Of a DNA stretch of 64,000 bases, positions 1 to 12,322 are shown piece by piece (the first letter of the stretch is position 1; every line of letters begins with the position of its first letter). The DNA comes from Persicaria tinctoria. Taxonomy: Eukaryota > Streptophyta > Magnoliopsida > Caryophyllales > Polygonaceae. The translations under genes and the position numbers were made by a program. Below the pieces are notes generated by a model. The model saw only the letters and a program-made list of their open reading frames with translations. It did no database searches and was not told where the DNA came from. The DNA is taken from the NCBI GenBank assembly GCA_037127255.1, contig JBANSL010000002.1, positions 9,282,001 to 9,346,000 on the forward strand, read 5' to 3'.

Positions 1-177
1 AAGTTATTATCAAACTAGTCAAATTCTGATACTTATTAGGGAATTATCCAAAACAGCGACTTTGCCTAGAGATTTAAAAAATAATTTCCTTTTCCTTGAA
101 GGAATTAAAATACAATTTCTCAAGTCTAAAAAAGCATACTCACTTCACTAAAACTCGATCGATCTAGCTACAACGTA

Positions 178-1574
178 CTACAAGCAGCTTCCCCCATAGC
201 CAGCATTCCTAAACAATGCTTGCTTTATGTCTTCAGAGTTAACTACTGATGTTTGCTCCTCCACCTCCTGCAGAAACCGTTTGATGGATGGAGAATGGAA
301 ACTAAGTAACAATTAGACGACAATATATATATATATATATATATATATGCCTACCTTGTGAGTTTTTTGAAATCATACTCAACTCGATCGAGACTACCTT
401 TGCATTGGTAGTGATTATAAGGAGGGATTACCTGGGAGGTGCAGGCAGCATGTAGAGAGAAATCATTGAAACAGCTGATTACACACTGTTGAATCTCTAG
501 TCCTAGTGCTTCCAAGGTTGTCACTGTTGACAGCAGGAGTCCCTGTTTACCCGAGCACCTCATCTCTACCCGAGTTTCACTGTTGTTTCGCCTCTCTACT
601 TCAAACTGCACACATCCATTTCGATTACAAACTCCATCAGTCCGATGGAGAGTATACACTAATTAGAGTGAGTATTAATTAGTCATTACTTGGAAATTAA
701 CACACACCTTGGGTGAAGGTGAATTCTTGTTCTTGATGAGGGACTGGGTATCACTTTGCCTGAAGATGCTGATTTCATTAAATTCCATTTCCTCCTCCTG
801 GACCTGGAGAGTGTTGATCCTCTCAAGCAGCTCCTTCATGTAATCTATGGTGTCCCCTAGTATTGAGGTTCTGTCCATCTGCACACAATATATAATTTAA
901 ATATAAATAATTGATAATTGAGAAATATATACTCCTTAGTCCTTACTCCGTAGAGTATATAAATATCTAACCTTGGTAATCTTAGGAACAACGGATCTGA
1001 GCATGGAGAGGCGGTCATTCAGCCTTTTCCTTCTCCTCCTCTCAGCCATGAGGTTCTTACTCTTAGAGGGTTGACCCTCCACCCTCTTCACCTTGCTCTT
1101 CCTCTCCCTGTTCTCCACCTCCACGCAGTACCCACCCCCCGGCAATGGCAATGGCAATTCCCCCTCTAATTTGCATATTGCACCCGGCTGGGCTTCCTGG
1201 GCTTGAGCTTGGGGAAACCCCACCGTTTCAACCGAATTATTAATTTGGTTCCCAAATAAGGGGGTGTTGTACATCAAATCGGTGAATGAGCAATCTAAGT
1301 CTAAGTCGGGTTTAATGGAGGGTGTAGTAAAACAGTCGGAGTTTGGTAGGATTGGAGGAAGCAGGGGAGGATCAACTACAGCTGAAATTGAAATGGGGCT
1401 GCTGTTCCCATGGAATGACCAACAGCAGCTTGAGGATGTTGAAAACAACCCATTTATTTCACCTGCCTCACCCTCACCCTCACCCTCTGGGTTGCCTTCC
1501 CATATTGTTTCTCTTCCCATTCCCATTCCCATTGATAGTAACTCCTCCAACAACCCATCTCCATTTATCTCCAT
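178..1574 (-). CDS. bHLH transcription factor, bHLH93/NFL-like (subgroup IIIb)
   Basis: Four coding exons on the minus strand: 1574-972, 878-708, 605-432 and 267-178, all with GT-AG borders and phase-0 junctions, giving 345 residues. The basic region and helix 1 (about residues 170-201, AERRRRKRLNDRL) end exon 1; helix 2 (MDRTSILGDTIDYMKELL) opens exon 2. The C-terminal part (from about residue 259) resembles the ACT-like dimerisation domain of this subgroup, and the protein ends in ALFRNAGYGGSCL, which I recognise as the C-terminus of Arabidopsis bHLH93/bHLH61. Family knowledge: nuclear E-box-binding dimer; the NFL member affects flowering under short days. The N-terminal half is low-complexity (Gly/Met, Glu/Gly, Pro runs). 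The start chosen is the first ATG after a GA-rich leader. Orthology to bHLH93 rather than bHLH61 is inferred. Confidence 0.93.
323..348. repeat. (AT)13 microsatellite in bHLH intron 3
   Basis: Perfect AT dinucleotide run inside the last intron (268-431) of the bHLH gene. Confidence 0.95.
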
Positions 1575-1740
1575 TTATTATTATTATTTTCTTCTCTCTC
1601 TCTCTCTCTCTGGGTACAAACTACAAATACAATTGGCTGCTTAATTGAAGGAGGAAATTCTGGGTTTCAAGACGAAGCTTTGAATCTTCGGTAGTATATA
1701 TATAGCCTCATAGCCTGTGCCTTCAGGAGAAACGAAACTA
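1575..1740 (-). promoter_or_regulatory. 5' leader and core promoter of the bHLH gene
   Basis: On the minus strand a TATATATA box lies at 1704-1695, about 120 bases upstream of the ATG. Between them is a purine run (CT repeat on the plus strand, 1596-1611), typical of plant 5' leaders. The transcription start is inferred to be near 1670. Confidence 0.5.
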
Positions 1741-1751
1741 TATACAGTATA

Positions 1752-1992
1752 CTCCCTCTCTCCGTTACTGTTAATTAAAACATGACGTTTTGCTATTCAC
1801 ACGCACTTTTTTAATTGTTGAAAACTATATAAAATATAAACTTTTTATATAATTTTTTAAAATAATTTCATATTTATTAAAATTAAGTATGAATTTATAA
1901 AAAAAAATGTTACTCCAATATTTTATATAATTTTTATCATTATAAAAAAACGTATATGAATAGTAAACAACCAGTTTTAATTAACGTAGAGG
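1752..1992. mobile_element. Stowaway-like MITE, degenerate
   Basis: Starts TA/CTCCCTCTCTCCGTTACTGT and ends with the degenerate inverse (AATTAACGTAGAGG/TA). It is about 240 bp, AT-rich, and flanked by TA. Same plan as the better preserved copies at 48312, 52005 and 54576. It sits upstream of the bHLH promoter. Confidence 0.7.
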
Positions 1993-2265
1993 TATATAGA
2001 AATGGTTGCTTGTAATTTTGGAATGAATTATTAGTACGTACATGATCTATGCTATTATTTATTATTTGTGTCCTATATTATTTATTTATATATATATGAA
2101 TGATTTATGAGTATTCGATTGGAAGGGGGAGATACATACCCCTTAACTGGTACAGTGGTACCCATTAGAGTGAATATTTTTCCACCTCACCCTCACTGGA
2201 TCAAAATTAAAGTACTGCCATTGCCATGTATAAATCCACAAAAAATAGTAAATTAAAAAATTAAA

Positions 2266-3235
2266 GGGAAAATGACTAGGAATAATATGAACTATCGCCC
2301 GTGAACCAAAAATAATACGAACTTTAGAAACTACTATGCTTGATACGAACTATCACCTAATAAACCAATTTTGATACGAACATCTTTCCAACTCAAATTC
2401 AGGCTATGTTTCAATCGAAAAATAAATTCTGGGCTCAAAATGTAATTAACACCAATTTAAAGAGAAAAATATAAAATTAAGTAAAATGCCCATTTATGTT
2501 CATCTTCTTCCTGCCTCTCCTTCAACCATGGCACACAACCATAAAAACTCCACCACCACAACTTCTGGGTACCACCACCGCACCCAAGCAACCACACTAC
2601 TAGTCCACCACCACTACAACCACTCCAAACCACCACCACAAATGACAAATCTCCCCGATTCGAGACCCGCGATGACGATGAGGCCATTGCTTCGAACGCG
2701 AAGCCTAGATCCTAACTCCACCAATCGGCATGGCCTGGTCCTCCCCGAGCACCACCAGTGCGGTTAGATGCGAGCGACGAGATTGATTTCACATCCCTCC
2801 GCCCAGCCGTGAATCTAAACCGCAAACCCCCAAATCCCATTAAATCAAGCATCCCCAAATGGGCAAATCCCGTAAATCCCCAAATTCCCGAGCAATTTGG
2901 ACTTTGGAGTGGTTGTAGTGGTGGTGAACAAGTAGTGTGGTTGCTTGGATGCGGTGGTGGTGCCCAGAAGTTGTGGCGGTTGAGTTTTTGAGGTTTTGTG
3001 CCATGGTAGGAAGAAGATGAATAGTAAAGGGTACACATTTTTCTTAATTTTATATTTTCACCTTAATTTGGTGTTAATTACATTTTGAGCCCATAATTTG
3101 TTAATATGGCCTGAATTTGGACTGGAAAGATGTTCGTATTAAAATTGGTTTATTAGGTGATAGTTCGTATCAACCATAGTGATTTCGAAAGTTCGTATTA
3201 TTTTTGGTTCACAAGCGATAGTTCGTCATTTTCCC
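2266..3235. mobile_element. Mutator-like foldback element with long TIRs
   Basis: Termini GGGAAAATGAC... and ...GTCATTTTCCC are inverted, and the inverted homology runs about 350 bp inward on each side (for example the CCACCACCAC-rich block near 2555-2630 mirrors the GGTGGTGGT-rich block near 2890-2975). A perfect 9-bp direct repeat, AAAATTAAA, flanks it at 2257-2265 and 3236-3244. The 9-bp TSD and the GGGAAAAT terminus are hallmarks of Mutator-like elements. The central 250 bp contains no recognisable gene; ORFs inside the arms are by-products of the GC-richer repeat. Confidence 0.85.
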
Positions 3236-3244
3236 AAAATTAAA

Positions 3245-4077
3245 ATGTATACGTAATGAAAATCATAATGATCTAGCTTACTAAACCATGAACGGATGAT
3301 GCCACGTATATCACAGAATTAAAATAATGTATCGATCACCTCTATAAATAATTTCTGAATAAACAAGCAATAAATTTGGTGATTGGATAGCTAAATTTTC
3401 CAGCCGGGATCATCTTTCCCAAAGGAATCCGGATAGCTGAATAAAATAGTGCTAAAGGTAATTATTTAATTTTTTGATAAGCTAGCTAGTTTAGTTAAAC
3501 TAATTTAGGACAGGATTGTACGTATTAGGTTGTCCGTTGTGCCGAGAATTAACCTGTTGATCGAACTACCTCCGCTTTTTAGAATTGGTGTGTCTTTTAG
3601 AATTTGCATTGAAACTTTCATAACATTAATTATTTGTATATATATCATCTATCAAAAGATTCAAAAGTGTTTGGGTTGCTCTAACAAAGCCTTAACCTTC
3701 TACTACGTATATACAGTATTTATACTGGTGACCTTTGCTCTGTTTTGAAACTGTAAATGTTGCTGATCCTTTGCCTGTTTGGTGGGTAACAAAATTCTTT
3801 CCTGTCAAAAAAGAAAAAAAGTCCCACCGCCACCGGAGCAGTTTTGCTAACAGCAACCAAACCGGTATCTGAAGACAAAAAAAACAGCCCATTGTATTGT
3901 ACTGTATGAGAAAAGCACTGTAGAGAATCAGGTGCGTGGGTTTGTTGGTTAGCAATGTACTGTGCATAAGAGCAGCAAGCCAGCAACACTGTCACTGTCC
4001 TTTTCCCCAGTTTTGACGTCACTGCCCGATGCAGCGATGCTTTCTCTTCAGTCATCACTGCATGTCTTTTACTACTA
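3245..4077. other. Intergenic, no gene recognised
   Basis: Mixed-composition DNA between the foldback element and the next MITE. Short ORFs on both strands near 3530-4058 show no family resemblance, no conserved splice structure and no codon-like pattern. Confidence 0.6.
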
Positions 4078-4370
4078 ACCTCCGTTTCTAAATCTGTTTC
4101 AATTTAATAGTCGCTTTACTGCATTAATTACTGGAGAGTACAAAGTGGTTACAGTAATTAATTTGTTTTTAAAATTGTTAAATTGGCTCCCAAATTTGAA
4201 TTTGTCTCTCCTATATAAATATTGGAATGTGAAAGGGTAGGGCAATTAAAGAGTTTTCTAGTACGGAGTATGATTAACCCACTGTACTTGCCTACTCGGT
4301 ATAAGTAATTTGACATTTCTTAATATTCGTGTCCCGGGTTAAAACGACTTTTATTTTGAAACAGAGGGAG
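4078..4370. mobile_element. Stowaway-like MITE
   Basis: Left end CCTCCGTTTCTAAATCTG and right end ...TTTTGAAACAGAGGGAG/TA are imperfect inverted repeats of the CTCCCTCCGTTTC type. The interior is AT-rich with no ORF. Confidence 0.6.
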
Positions 4371-4391
4371 TATTTGTATTCTTTTTAGTTT

Positions 4392-4404
4392 TAACACGAT
4401 GTTT
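4392..4404. repeat. 13-bp TSD of the full LINE (3' side)
   Basis: TAACACGATGTTT occurs here and again at 12329-12341, exactly flanking the LINE. The element's poly(A) (poly-T on plus) begins right after this copy. Confidence 0.9.
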
Positions 4405-4475
4405 TTTTGTTTGTTTTTTTGTTTTTTGTTTTTTTTTTTGAAACGGAAAGAATTTGACCATAGAGCTAAGCTCTA

Positions 4476-7400
4476 TCAGCCAAGAGCATCCTTACGGATG
4501 AGACTATGCAACAGAGAGTCATCAGGAGTCCAGATACCGTAGTAGGCAGTAGTGATACGGGATAAGCGATCAGCTACCGAATTTGCCTCACGGAAGACAT
4601 GACGAATCTCAACAGAACCAAAAAAGCCCAGCGAGACTAGACTGTCCGAGACAATCATTTCAGAGTCCCCATTAGGCTTCCCCATACCTTTCATACTTTT
4701 TATTATTGTTAAGTTGTCTCCTTCAATGATAAGATTTGTTATTTTCAGTTCTGTCGCCGCCCTAAGTCCCTTCCAGAGACCTAAACTTTCACAGCCACAG
4801 ACAGAACTGATTGGAGATGGTCCATTACCGGAGAAAATTGGGGTTCCTACAGGATCACGAATAATGAATCCATAAGAGCCCAAACCATCCGCAGAGAACG
4901 AACCATCAAAATTTAGCTTATGTGTTCCGACTGGTGGAGGTTCCCATTTGGTTCTTTTTCTCTTTGATATAGATCTTTGTTTGTCCGTATTTGTGGATGG
5001 GTTTTTGCTGTTTTTACAGTAGTCTGGACTGTTTAAAGTTGATGTCTTCCAGACATATATTTGTTCCCTTATAAAGGATAATATGCGTCTTATGTCCGGG
5101 TTTATGTTTTCAAAAAGTGTTTTGTTTCTGAAGTACCAGATACCCCACCAAGCGAAGGTGAGATCTTCAAAGCATTTTTTTCCAATTGTATTTTTGATTT
5201 CCCATAGTGTGTTGTTCAAGTGCTCGTCTTTGCTGAAACAGCCGTTCATTTTCCGAAATGTGCCCGGGTTATTTGCAATTAGAGTCTCCCTCGTAATAGG
5301 ACAGTTCCATAATAAATGGTATAGGTCTTCATAGCAAGAGTCGCAGTGGGGGCAGTTTGTCGGAATCCCCAGGTGCCGAGAAGCTAGTCTGGCAGAAGTG
5401 GGAACTCCGTTTTTAAGGATTTTCCATAAGAAAGATTTTATTTTCGGGGGGATATCAAGTCCCCAGACCCAATTAGCGTCTGATGTTTCATGTTTCTTGT
5501 GGTTGTATATCATATCAATAGCAGACTTAGTGCTGAACCAGCCATTTTTGCTCCATTTCCAATAGAGTCTGTCAATTTGAATGTGTTGTGGTATTGGTAT
5601 TGTCTTGATAGTTTCAATTAGGTTGTTAGGAATTATGTTTTGTAACTCTGCGTGTAATTTATCTTGATTCCATGTTTTGTTGTCATTGAGAAAATGTTTT
5701 ATGTTGATTGTATCGTCTATCTGTTGGGTTCCTAAGATAGATGAAATTATGGGTGTATGGTCTAACCACTGGTCTTGCCAAAACTTGATAGAGGCGCCGT
5801 CTCCTATAGACCAATTAAGGCCTTGTTTAAACATCGGGATTAGTTTTATTAACTGGGTCCATTGCCAGGAAGAAGTACCTCGCTTTTTATATGTGAGAAT
5901 GTTTTGGTTTTTAAGATATTTTTCTTTAATTAGTTTGACCCATGGGCTAGTTGGTTCCGCTAAAATCTTCCAGAGCAATTTCATTTGAAGAGCTGTATTC
6001 ATATCCTCCGAGCTGCGAAGCCCCAGTCCTCCATTTTCCTTGGTTTTGCAAACCTCATACCAACCGATGAGGGGTTTATGGTTGGGTCCCTTGTTCCAGA
6101 AAAAGTTTCGGTTGATCTTGTCTAGTTCCGTATGGACTGATTTTGGTAGCATAAAGCATTGCATTATGTGTAAGGGCTTGGCTGTGAGCGTTGTTTTGAT
6201 TAGAGTGCAACGCCCAGCTTGTGAGAGGCAATTAGCCTTCCATCTGTGAAGTTGTGATTTAGTGTTTGTTAGTAGCTCTGTGAATTCTTCCTTTGTCATT
6301 CTTCCTTCTATTAGGGGGCAGCCCAAATAGGTACCCATTTTTTGGGTGTGTGCTATTTCTAGCTCGTTTCTGATTAGATTTTTCTGGGTGGTTGTGACGT
6401 TTTTGGATGTTTGGAATTGGGATTTGTGTCTATTTACCTTTTGTCCTGAAATAGATGTGTATTCTGTCAGAATTTTGTTAATTTGTTCGCAGCCTGTTTT
6501 GGTTGCTGAAGCAAAGATTACCATATCATCCGCGAAGGCTAGGAAAGGAATTTTTGTTCCCCCTCGCGTCAGTTTGACTCCTAGGTGGCTTTGTGGTTTT
6601 TCCGATTCATGTTGTAACCCACGGGCCAGAATTTCAGAAATTATTAAGAATAGATATGGTGAAAGCGGGCATCCTTGGCGTATTCCCCTTTCTGGAAAGA
6701 AGATTTCAGTGGGTTCATTGTTTACTAGTACCGAGTATGTGACTGTGGTTATGCATTCTTTGATCCAAAGAGTGAATTTGGGAGAGAATCCAAATTTTGA
6801 CATAACTGAGAGTAAGAAATTCCAGTCGACCATATCGAATGCTTTTTCCATGTCAAGCTTTACAGCCATCCAGCCTGATTTTCCATTTTTCTTTGAGAAG
6901 GAGTGGAAGATTTCGTTTGCAATTCAGATGTTATCTTGTATTGATCTGCATGAAGAGAAGGCGCTTTGAAATGGATTAGTTACTTTAGGGATTACCCTTT
7001 TGAGTCTTGAAGCTAGAATTTTGGATATAATTTTGTATGTTGTTGAGCAGAGACTAATAGGCCTATAGTGAGATGTTGTGGTCGGGTTGTCTATCTTTGG
7101 TATTAATGCTATGAATGTATGGTTTGTTTGCTTTAGGATCCTTCCGCTAAGAAAGAAACTTTTAACTGCTTTGATGACTGATGGTTCCACAATATGCCAG
7201 TACTTTTTGAAGAAACCAGCTGGAAAACCATCAGGGCCTGGTGATTTGTCATTTGCAAGACTGAAGACCGCATTTTTAATTTCAGAGTTCGTGACTTGTC
7301 TTGTAAGCCATTCATTGTCCTCGTTTGAGATTTCATTCCCTATATGGTGAAGAAGGTTATTTCGTGTTTGTTGCCTAGCATGTTGCTTAAATCTTTGGCT

Positions 7401-8618
7401 AAAATCGTGCTTGATTAGGTTTCTAATTTCTTCTTCGTTATTAATTGTTATACCCGCCGTGGTTTGAAGGTGTTTTATTATGTTTCTATTCCGCCTTCCT
7501 GTTGCTATTTTATGGAAGTATTTAGTGTTGGCGTCTATGGATTTTATGTGCATTCTTTTCGCCCTTTGCCCCCAGTATTTCTGCTGGAAGGAAATGAGGG
7601 AGGAGTGCTTTGAAGTGAGCCTTTTGATTTTGTTATCCAGGTTTGGGTTGTAGGCATAGCAAAGATTTTTCTGTGATTGTAGAAGATCTGTTTCTACTTG
7701 TTTAATTTGCCAGAAAACATTTCCAAAGGTTACTTTGCTCCAGAGCTTGCTTTTTCTTTTCACCTCTTGTAGTTTTTTAGTTAGTTTGAACATTTTCGAG
7801 CCAGGGGTGTCTATCCTCCATGTTGCTCGCACAACTGTTTCATAGTCAGGTTTCGTTGTCCAAGCCATCTCAAACTTGAAGGGCTGCAACTTTGGTTTGT
7901 TGTTATCCATTAGGTCCAAAGTGATCTGGGCGTGGTCTGATTTGAGAAACGCATGGTTTTTCGTACTAAGGTTCGGAAATTGTTATAGGATAGGGTGGCT
8001 AACCATAGCACGGTCTAGTTTTTCAAATATGTTATCAGTACCATGTTCACGTTTTCTCCAAGTGTAATCGTTTCCACAAGTCGGGGAGTCTACCAGATTG
8101 AAAGTTCTGATAGTGTCTTGGAGTCTTGCGAATCTATTTGCAGACGGGATCCTGCCCCCTAATTTGTCGGTAGGTTCTAAAATTTCGTCGAGGTCTCCAA
8201 GAATAATCAGCGAGTCTTTAGCATTGTGAATATAGTCTGAGAGAGAGGCCCAGAAATTGTTTTTTTCCTTTGCGTAAGGGGTTGCATAAACGAATAAGAT
8301 TTCGACATCAATGTTAAGAGCCGTGTTTATGTAGTCTGCCTGAATGATTCGGTCCGTCGAGTTTCTAATTGCGAAGGTTTCATTATGGAATTGGGATTCT
8401 TTCCAAAGAAGGCAAAGCCCCCCCGCAAGACCATTAGAGGGAATGAAATGCATTCTGTCAAATCCTGGCTTCCTCCAGCATTTGTCAGGCGGAGGGTTTG
8501 TTAATTTGGTTTCTGCTAACATTAGGATTTTTATGTGTTCCGCTCTAGTTGTAGCTTCAATGTGGGTCCAAACATTTTTTCTGCTGAGGCCTCTTATATT
8601 CCAAAAGCTAAACTTCAT
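4476..8618 (-). pseudogene. LINE ORF2: endonuclease, reverse transcriptase, RNase H
   Basis: One frame of 1,381 codons from MKFSFWNIRG (8618) to 4476, interrupted by TAA at 7983-7985 (after VSHPIL) and TGA at 6924-6926 (in the usual DNILIANE-type motif). No frameshift is needed. Order: endonuclease/exonuclease/phosphatase fold (FWNIRGLS, LAETK, GDLDEI); RT with SPGPDGFPAGF, KLDMEKAFDMVDW, RQGCPLSPYLF and the catalytic FADD; zf-RVT (CPHCDSC...H..WNCP); and a C-terminal RNase H of plant L1 type with NFDGS, CESLGL, IEGDN and NSVADRL supplying the acidic residues. It would catalyse target-primed reverse transcription. Two stops make this copy non-autonomous unless they are read through. Confidence 0.93.
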
Positions 8619-9643
8619 TAAAACCTTTTGAGGGAATATGGTAGTTTTCTGGGTGAGAACCTTGTTTATAGAAGTAGAGATTCTCCAATTAGCGGGGGTT
8701 TTGGTTTGATCATGGTTCATGTAGTTTGTTTTATCTATTATTGTGAGTATTTGTGTAAAATTTTGCTTAGGGATAATCAGAATCAAGGAAACTTTGTTTT
8801 GAAAATGAATTAAAATATTTTGGTTAAAATATGTGTTATTAATATAGAAAATGATATATAGCTTAAGAGGGATGGGGCCGGTGTTTATAGTGATAGTTTG
8901 TGTCTTAGCAAAACAAGAGTCAAAGAAGTGGTTTAGTGTTAAGTTACAATTGTTTGAAAACCAGTCGATCATAGCAAGATTGGGGTAAATAGCAAGATTG
9001 GGATAGGGGTTTGTTAGAATATTTGAATCAGCGGAAGTAAGAAGTGATAATCGCTGAGTTTTGTTTTTCAGAAGTTTGACATATAAAACATGGTACAACA
9101 ATCCTCACAAGGTGCCAGCAAATACCTATATTGTTTCTCTTTCTCATAGCAGAGAAGTATAATTGATTGAGAAGATGTAATGTCCACTGTTTTAGTTTTA
9201 CAAGGTTAACAAAAGTCGTGCAGAGCAGAACAAAGGTCTCACAAGTTAACCAAGGGAGACAATTTATGTGACAGGTGCTTGTAATAACCCATGGAAGATA
9301 AAAAAATTGACTGCAGCTGCAAACCTTCCAAAGGCCCCTTCTATTTGAGTTATGTTGTGATGGTGAAATGTGGATTACTCCTTCCCATTCTTGATTGCAG
9401 TTATTCCCTGTAATCAGTGTTGTTATTTTGTACATGAGGTCTTGGAATCTTGGAGTCCAATTTGTGCTCTTAGTCATTGTTGTTTCCCTGCTGGTTGTGT
9501 TGAAGATCTGTATAGATTGTAAACAAACAAAGTGCTCGAGAGAAGAGATCCCTCGAGCAGGGTTAGTATAGAGTTTAGGGTTGTGTACATGATAGTAAAT
9601 TTTTTTTATATAATTGATAACTAGCAACAGAATTGAGTATATA

Positions 9644-9919
9644 GTACTGATCATAGTTTATGAAAGATGCAAGTCTCCTCATGCTATTGTAAGTATGACA
9701 GCAGTAATTTAATAACCATGTGAGAGAAGCTAAGTGTGTATTTCCTATAGTCTTGAGGAAGGTATCATTCAGATTATGCAAGTACTGATCATAGTTTATG
9801 AAAGATGCAAATCTCCATATGCCGTGATGGGTAAGACAGGAGTAATTTAATAAACATGTGAGAGAAGTTAGGTGTGTATTTCCTTTAGTTTTGAGGAAGA
9901 TATCATTCAAAGCAGCCAA
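9644..9919 (-). repeat. 138-bp tandem duplication inside the LINE
   Basis: Two head-to-tail copies, 9644-9781 and 9782-9919, both beginning GTACTGATCATAGTTTATG on the plus strand and differing by scattered substitutions. It lies between the ORF1-like region and ORF2. Confidence 0.9.
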
Positions 9920-11104
9920 GTAGGAGATCATAATTAAATCAAACATCTTCATAACTGATAGTAGGTAAATTTTTGTAAAGTAGATAAAGAGATTAGAGAA
10001 GTCAGGGTTGTCTATTAATCCCATATCAGAAACAGAATCCTGGATAGAGGACAAATGGTCAAGCAGTAAACATGCAGAGTGAATTATAGTTGTTTTATCA
10101 TGAGTTTTCATAGAGAGGCACTTCAGAAAAGACCAAAGACCCACCAAAAAAGGATTTAGCCAGAACAAAGGAGAGATTAAGTATTTTTTGTTTGAAATTT
10201 GAGTTGAAGATAAGTAAGCAAAATGGAGCCAGCAAGACAGCAGTAGTTCATAATTTAGATAGTTCAGTTTACATGTAGGCTGAATTTGACAAGAGAGTTT
10301 GGATTGGTGCTTTATGCAAACAATGGGGGTATCAAAAGCGCTCTCATACAAGATGGCATCCGTTTCAAGGTCAAGTTTCCCTTTACCCTTATCACTCATG
10401 AGTGATTTGGAGGGAGTTGTGGATTTATGGGTGTCACCCGAAGGCTTCCCGTTAGGTTGGGTAATTGTGGGTGTCGATGATCGAGGTCCCATTGGGACCC
10501 CCCTTCCCTTTTGGAGGTTGTTGATTTGCCATTAAAGCAAAGTAGTATCGATTGAAACCAAGATCGATGGAAAACACAGCAAGTGTTTGGAGGAATTCAA
10601 ATGCTTTTATGATTATAGAGCTAACAGGTATAAACATACCCTCCGTTTTTGTTGTCAGTTTCTAGGTACATGAGTGTCTAAGAAAGGAGTGGAACCAAAT
10701 ACATAATCTGGAAGGAGATTTAATGAAATACTTGTTTGTAATAAATTTAACAGTGAGTTCACTTACAAAAGATATCAAAGAAGCATTATACAATTTCAGC
10801 TTATGAGTATTTTCAGCACTATGAACAAGAATGAGAGTTGACCGAGATCCCTTGTAGTAATTTTGTGCATGCAAACCAGTTTGATGATGTTTCTCAAGAG
10901 AGAGTCCCCTTTGAGGATAATGAGTATGCAACCCTTGTGAGTCAAGTCTAATTGTTATCAAGTTAAACGGGGCTCTAAGAAGTAGTGTGTTACCATAATC
11001 CCCTATATAGTGAATATAAGTTCTAGTTATCCTATGTTTAATTAGTTATGCAATTGTGTAATTAAGAAGGTGGGCAATGGGATGAAAATTGTACCTCTGC
11101 AATT

Positions 11105-12322
11105 TCAAATATGTTTGAAACGTATACCAAATAAGACATAGAGAAAAAAGTCAACAGTTCTCCATGCCAATGAATGGGAGGGTTGGGAATCAAGTAAGGA
11201 TGAGCTTGTAACAAGACAAGAACGACCTATAACAACCACATCAATATAAAAATACAATCTTCTGAGCTTGTAATGTTCCTGAATATAGTCAAAGGTAAGT
11301 TTAGTTTCAAGTTTCTTGAAATCAATGGGTGCACAAAAAGCCCTCCCAAAGAGCCAGGTATCAGTATCAAATCGGTACTGGGGTTGAAATTGTTGCAGCT
11401 GGTTAAAGGAGTCAAGGTCAAGATTTCCCTTGCCTTTCACAGACATCAGAGGCGTAGGAATGTTGGGTTTGAGTTTTTTATGGGTGTCACCCGAAGGCTT
11501 CCCTTTGATTTGGGTTTTTTTGGGTGTCGGTGAATCCTCAATGAGGATTCCCTTCCCTTTATCCATTTGGTTTGTATCCATAAAAGCATTGCAATACAGA
11601 AAACACAACCAACAACAGAGCACATAAAACACATAGAGGTTTTGATTGTGAGGAACAACGAGAGAGAGCAGAGAGTTATGTGAGAGAGAAACATTTAATT
11701 TTGGAACACAACTGATTAAATAGTGGCCACCAAAAAGCAGAAGCAAGAAAGAAGCCACAGATCCTGAAAGCAATTGGATTTTGAGAGAGAGAGGAGGAGT
11801 GTAGAAGGCATACCTTTCGTAGAAAGGGGCAGCTCGCCAAGGATCCGGAGGGCAAAGAAGGTGATGATTACAAGCTCGTTGGCACAAATCCAGGGCCAAC
11901 AAATATGTCCCCCCGCCCAACCGAGGCCACCAACGGGGAAACGACTCGTCAACACTAGGCAGGCGGCCGAGGAGGGAGACGGTAGAGAGAGATCCCATGA
12001 TTGGAGCAATGATTATTGCGATATTCCGCCATTGATGAGATTGGAAGTAAACTGAACACACAAAAACCCCAAATTGAAAGCAAGTCCCAACCCAAGGGAT
12101 TTCCCAGATCTTGTGCCAGATCCAAAAGAAAAGAGTTTTAGATCTGAGATGACTAGTTTTATTTTGGTTTTGGAGAGGATTAGAGGCAAGATTTGCAGAG
12201 GAATTGATCGAATCTTCCGATCGAGTTCTAGATCTAGGGTTTTCAGTGATTGGGTTTGGGGAGAAAGGGGGCGCGTGCGCCCGCGCGTTCTTTTTGGGTG
12301 AAAAGGGGTTTTCTGGTGCCAT
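11105..12322 (-). other. Open 5' reading frame of the LINE, no known domain
   Basis: An uninterrupted frame of about 405 codons starting MAPENPFSPKK only six bases inside the element's 5' end. The first 240 residues (Arg/Ser/Pro-rich, then hydrophobic stretches) look like translated GC-rich leader. From MDTNQMDKGKG (about 11579) it becomes hydrophilic with the block KGKPSGDTHK. A related block (QPNGKPSGDTHK, SDKGKGKLDLE) recurs near 10380-10460 in another frame. No zinc knuckle or other ORF1 feature is visible. It may be a divergent ORF1 or untranslated leader. Confidence 0.4.

Noticed and set aside
2457..3038. Several ORFs rich in His/Pro/Gly
   Set aside because: They mirror each other in the two inverted arms of the Mutator-like element and have no independent support.
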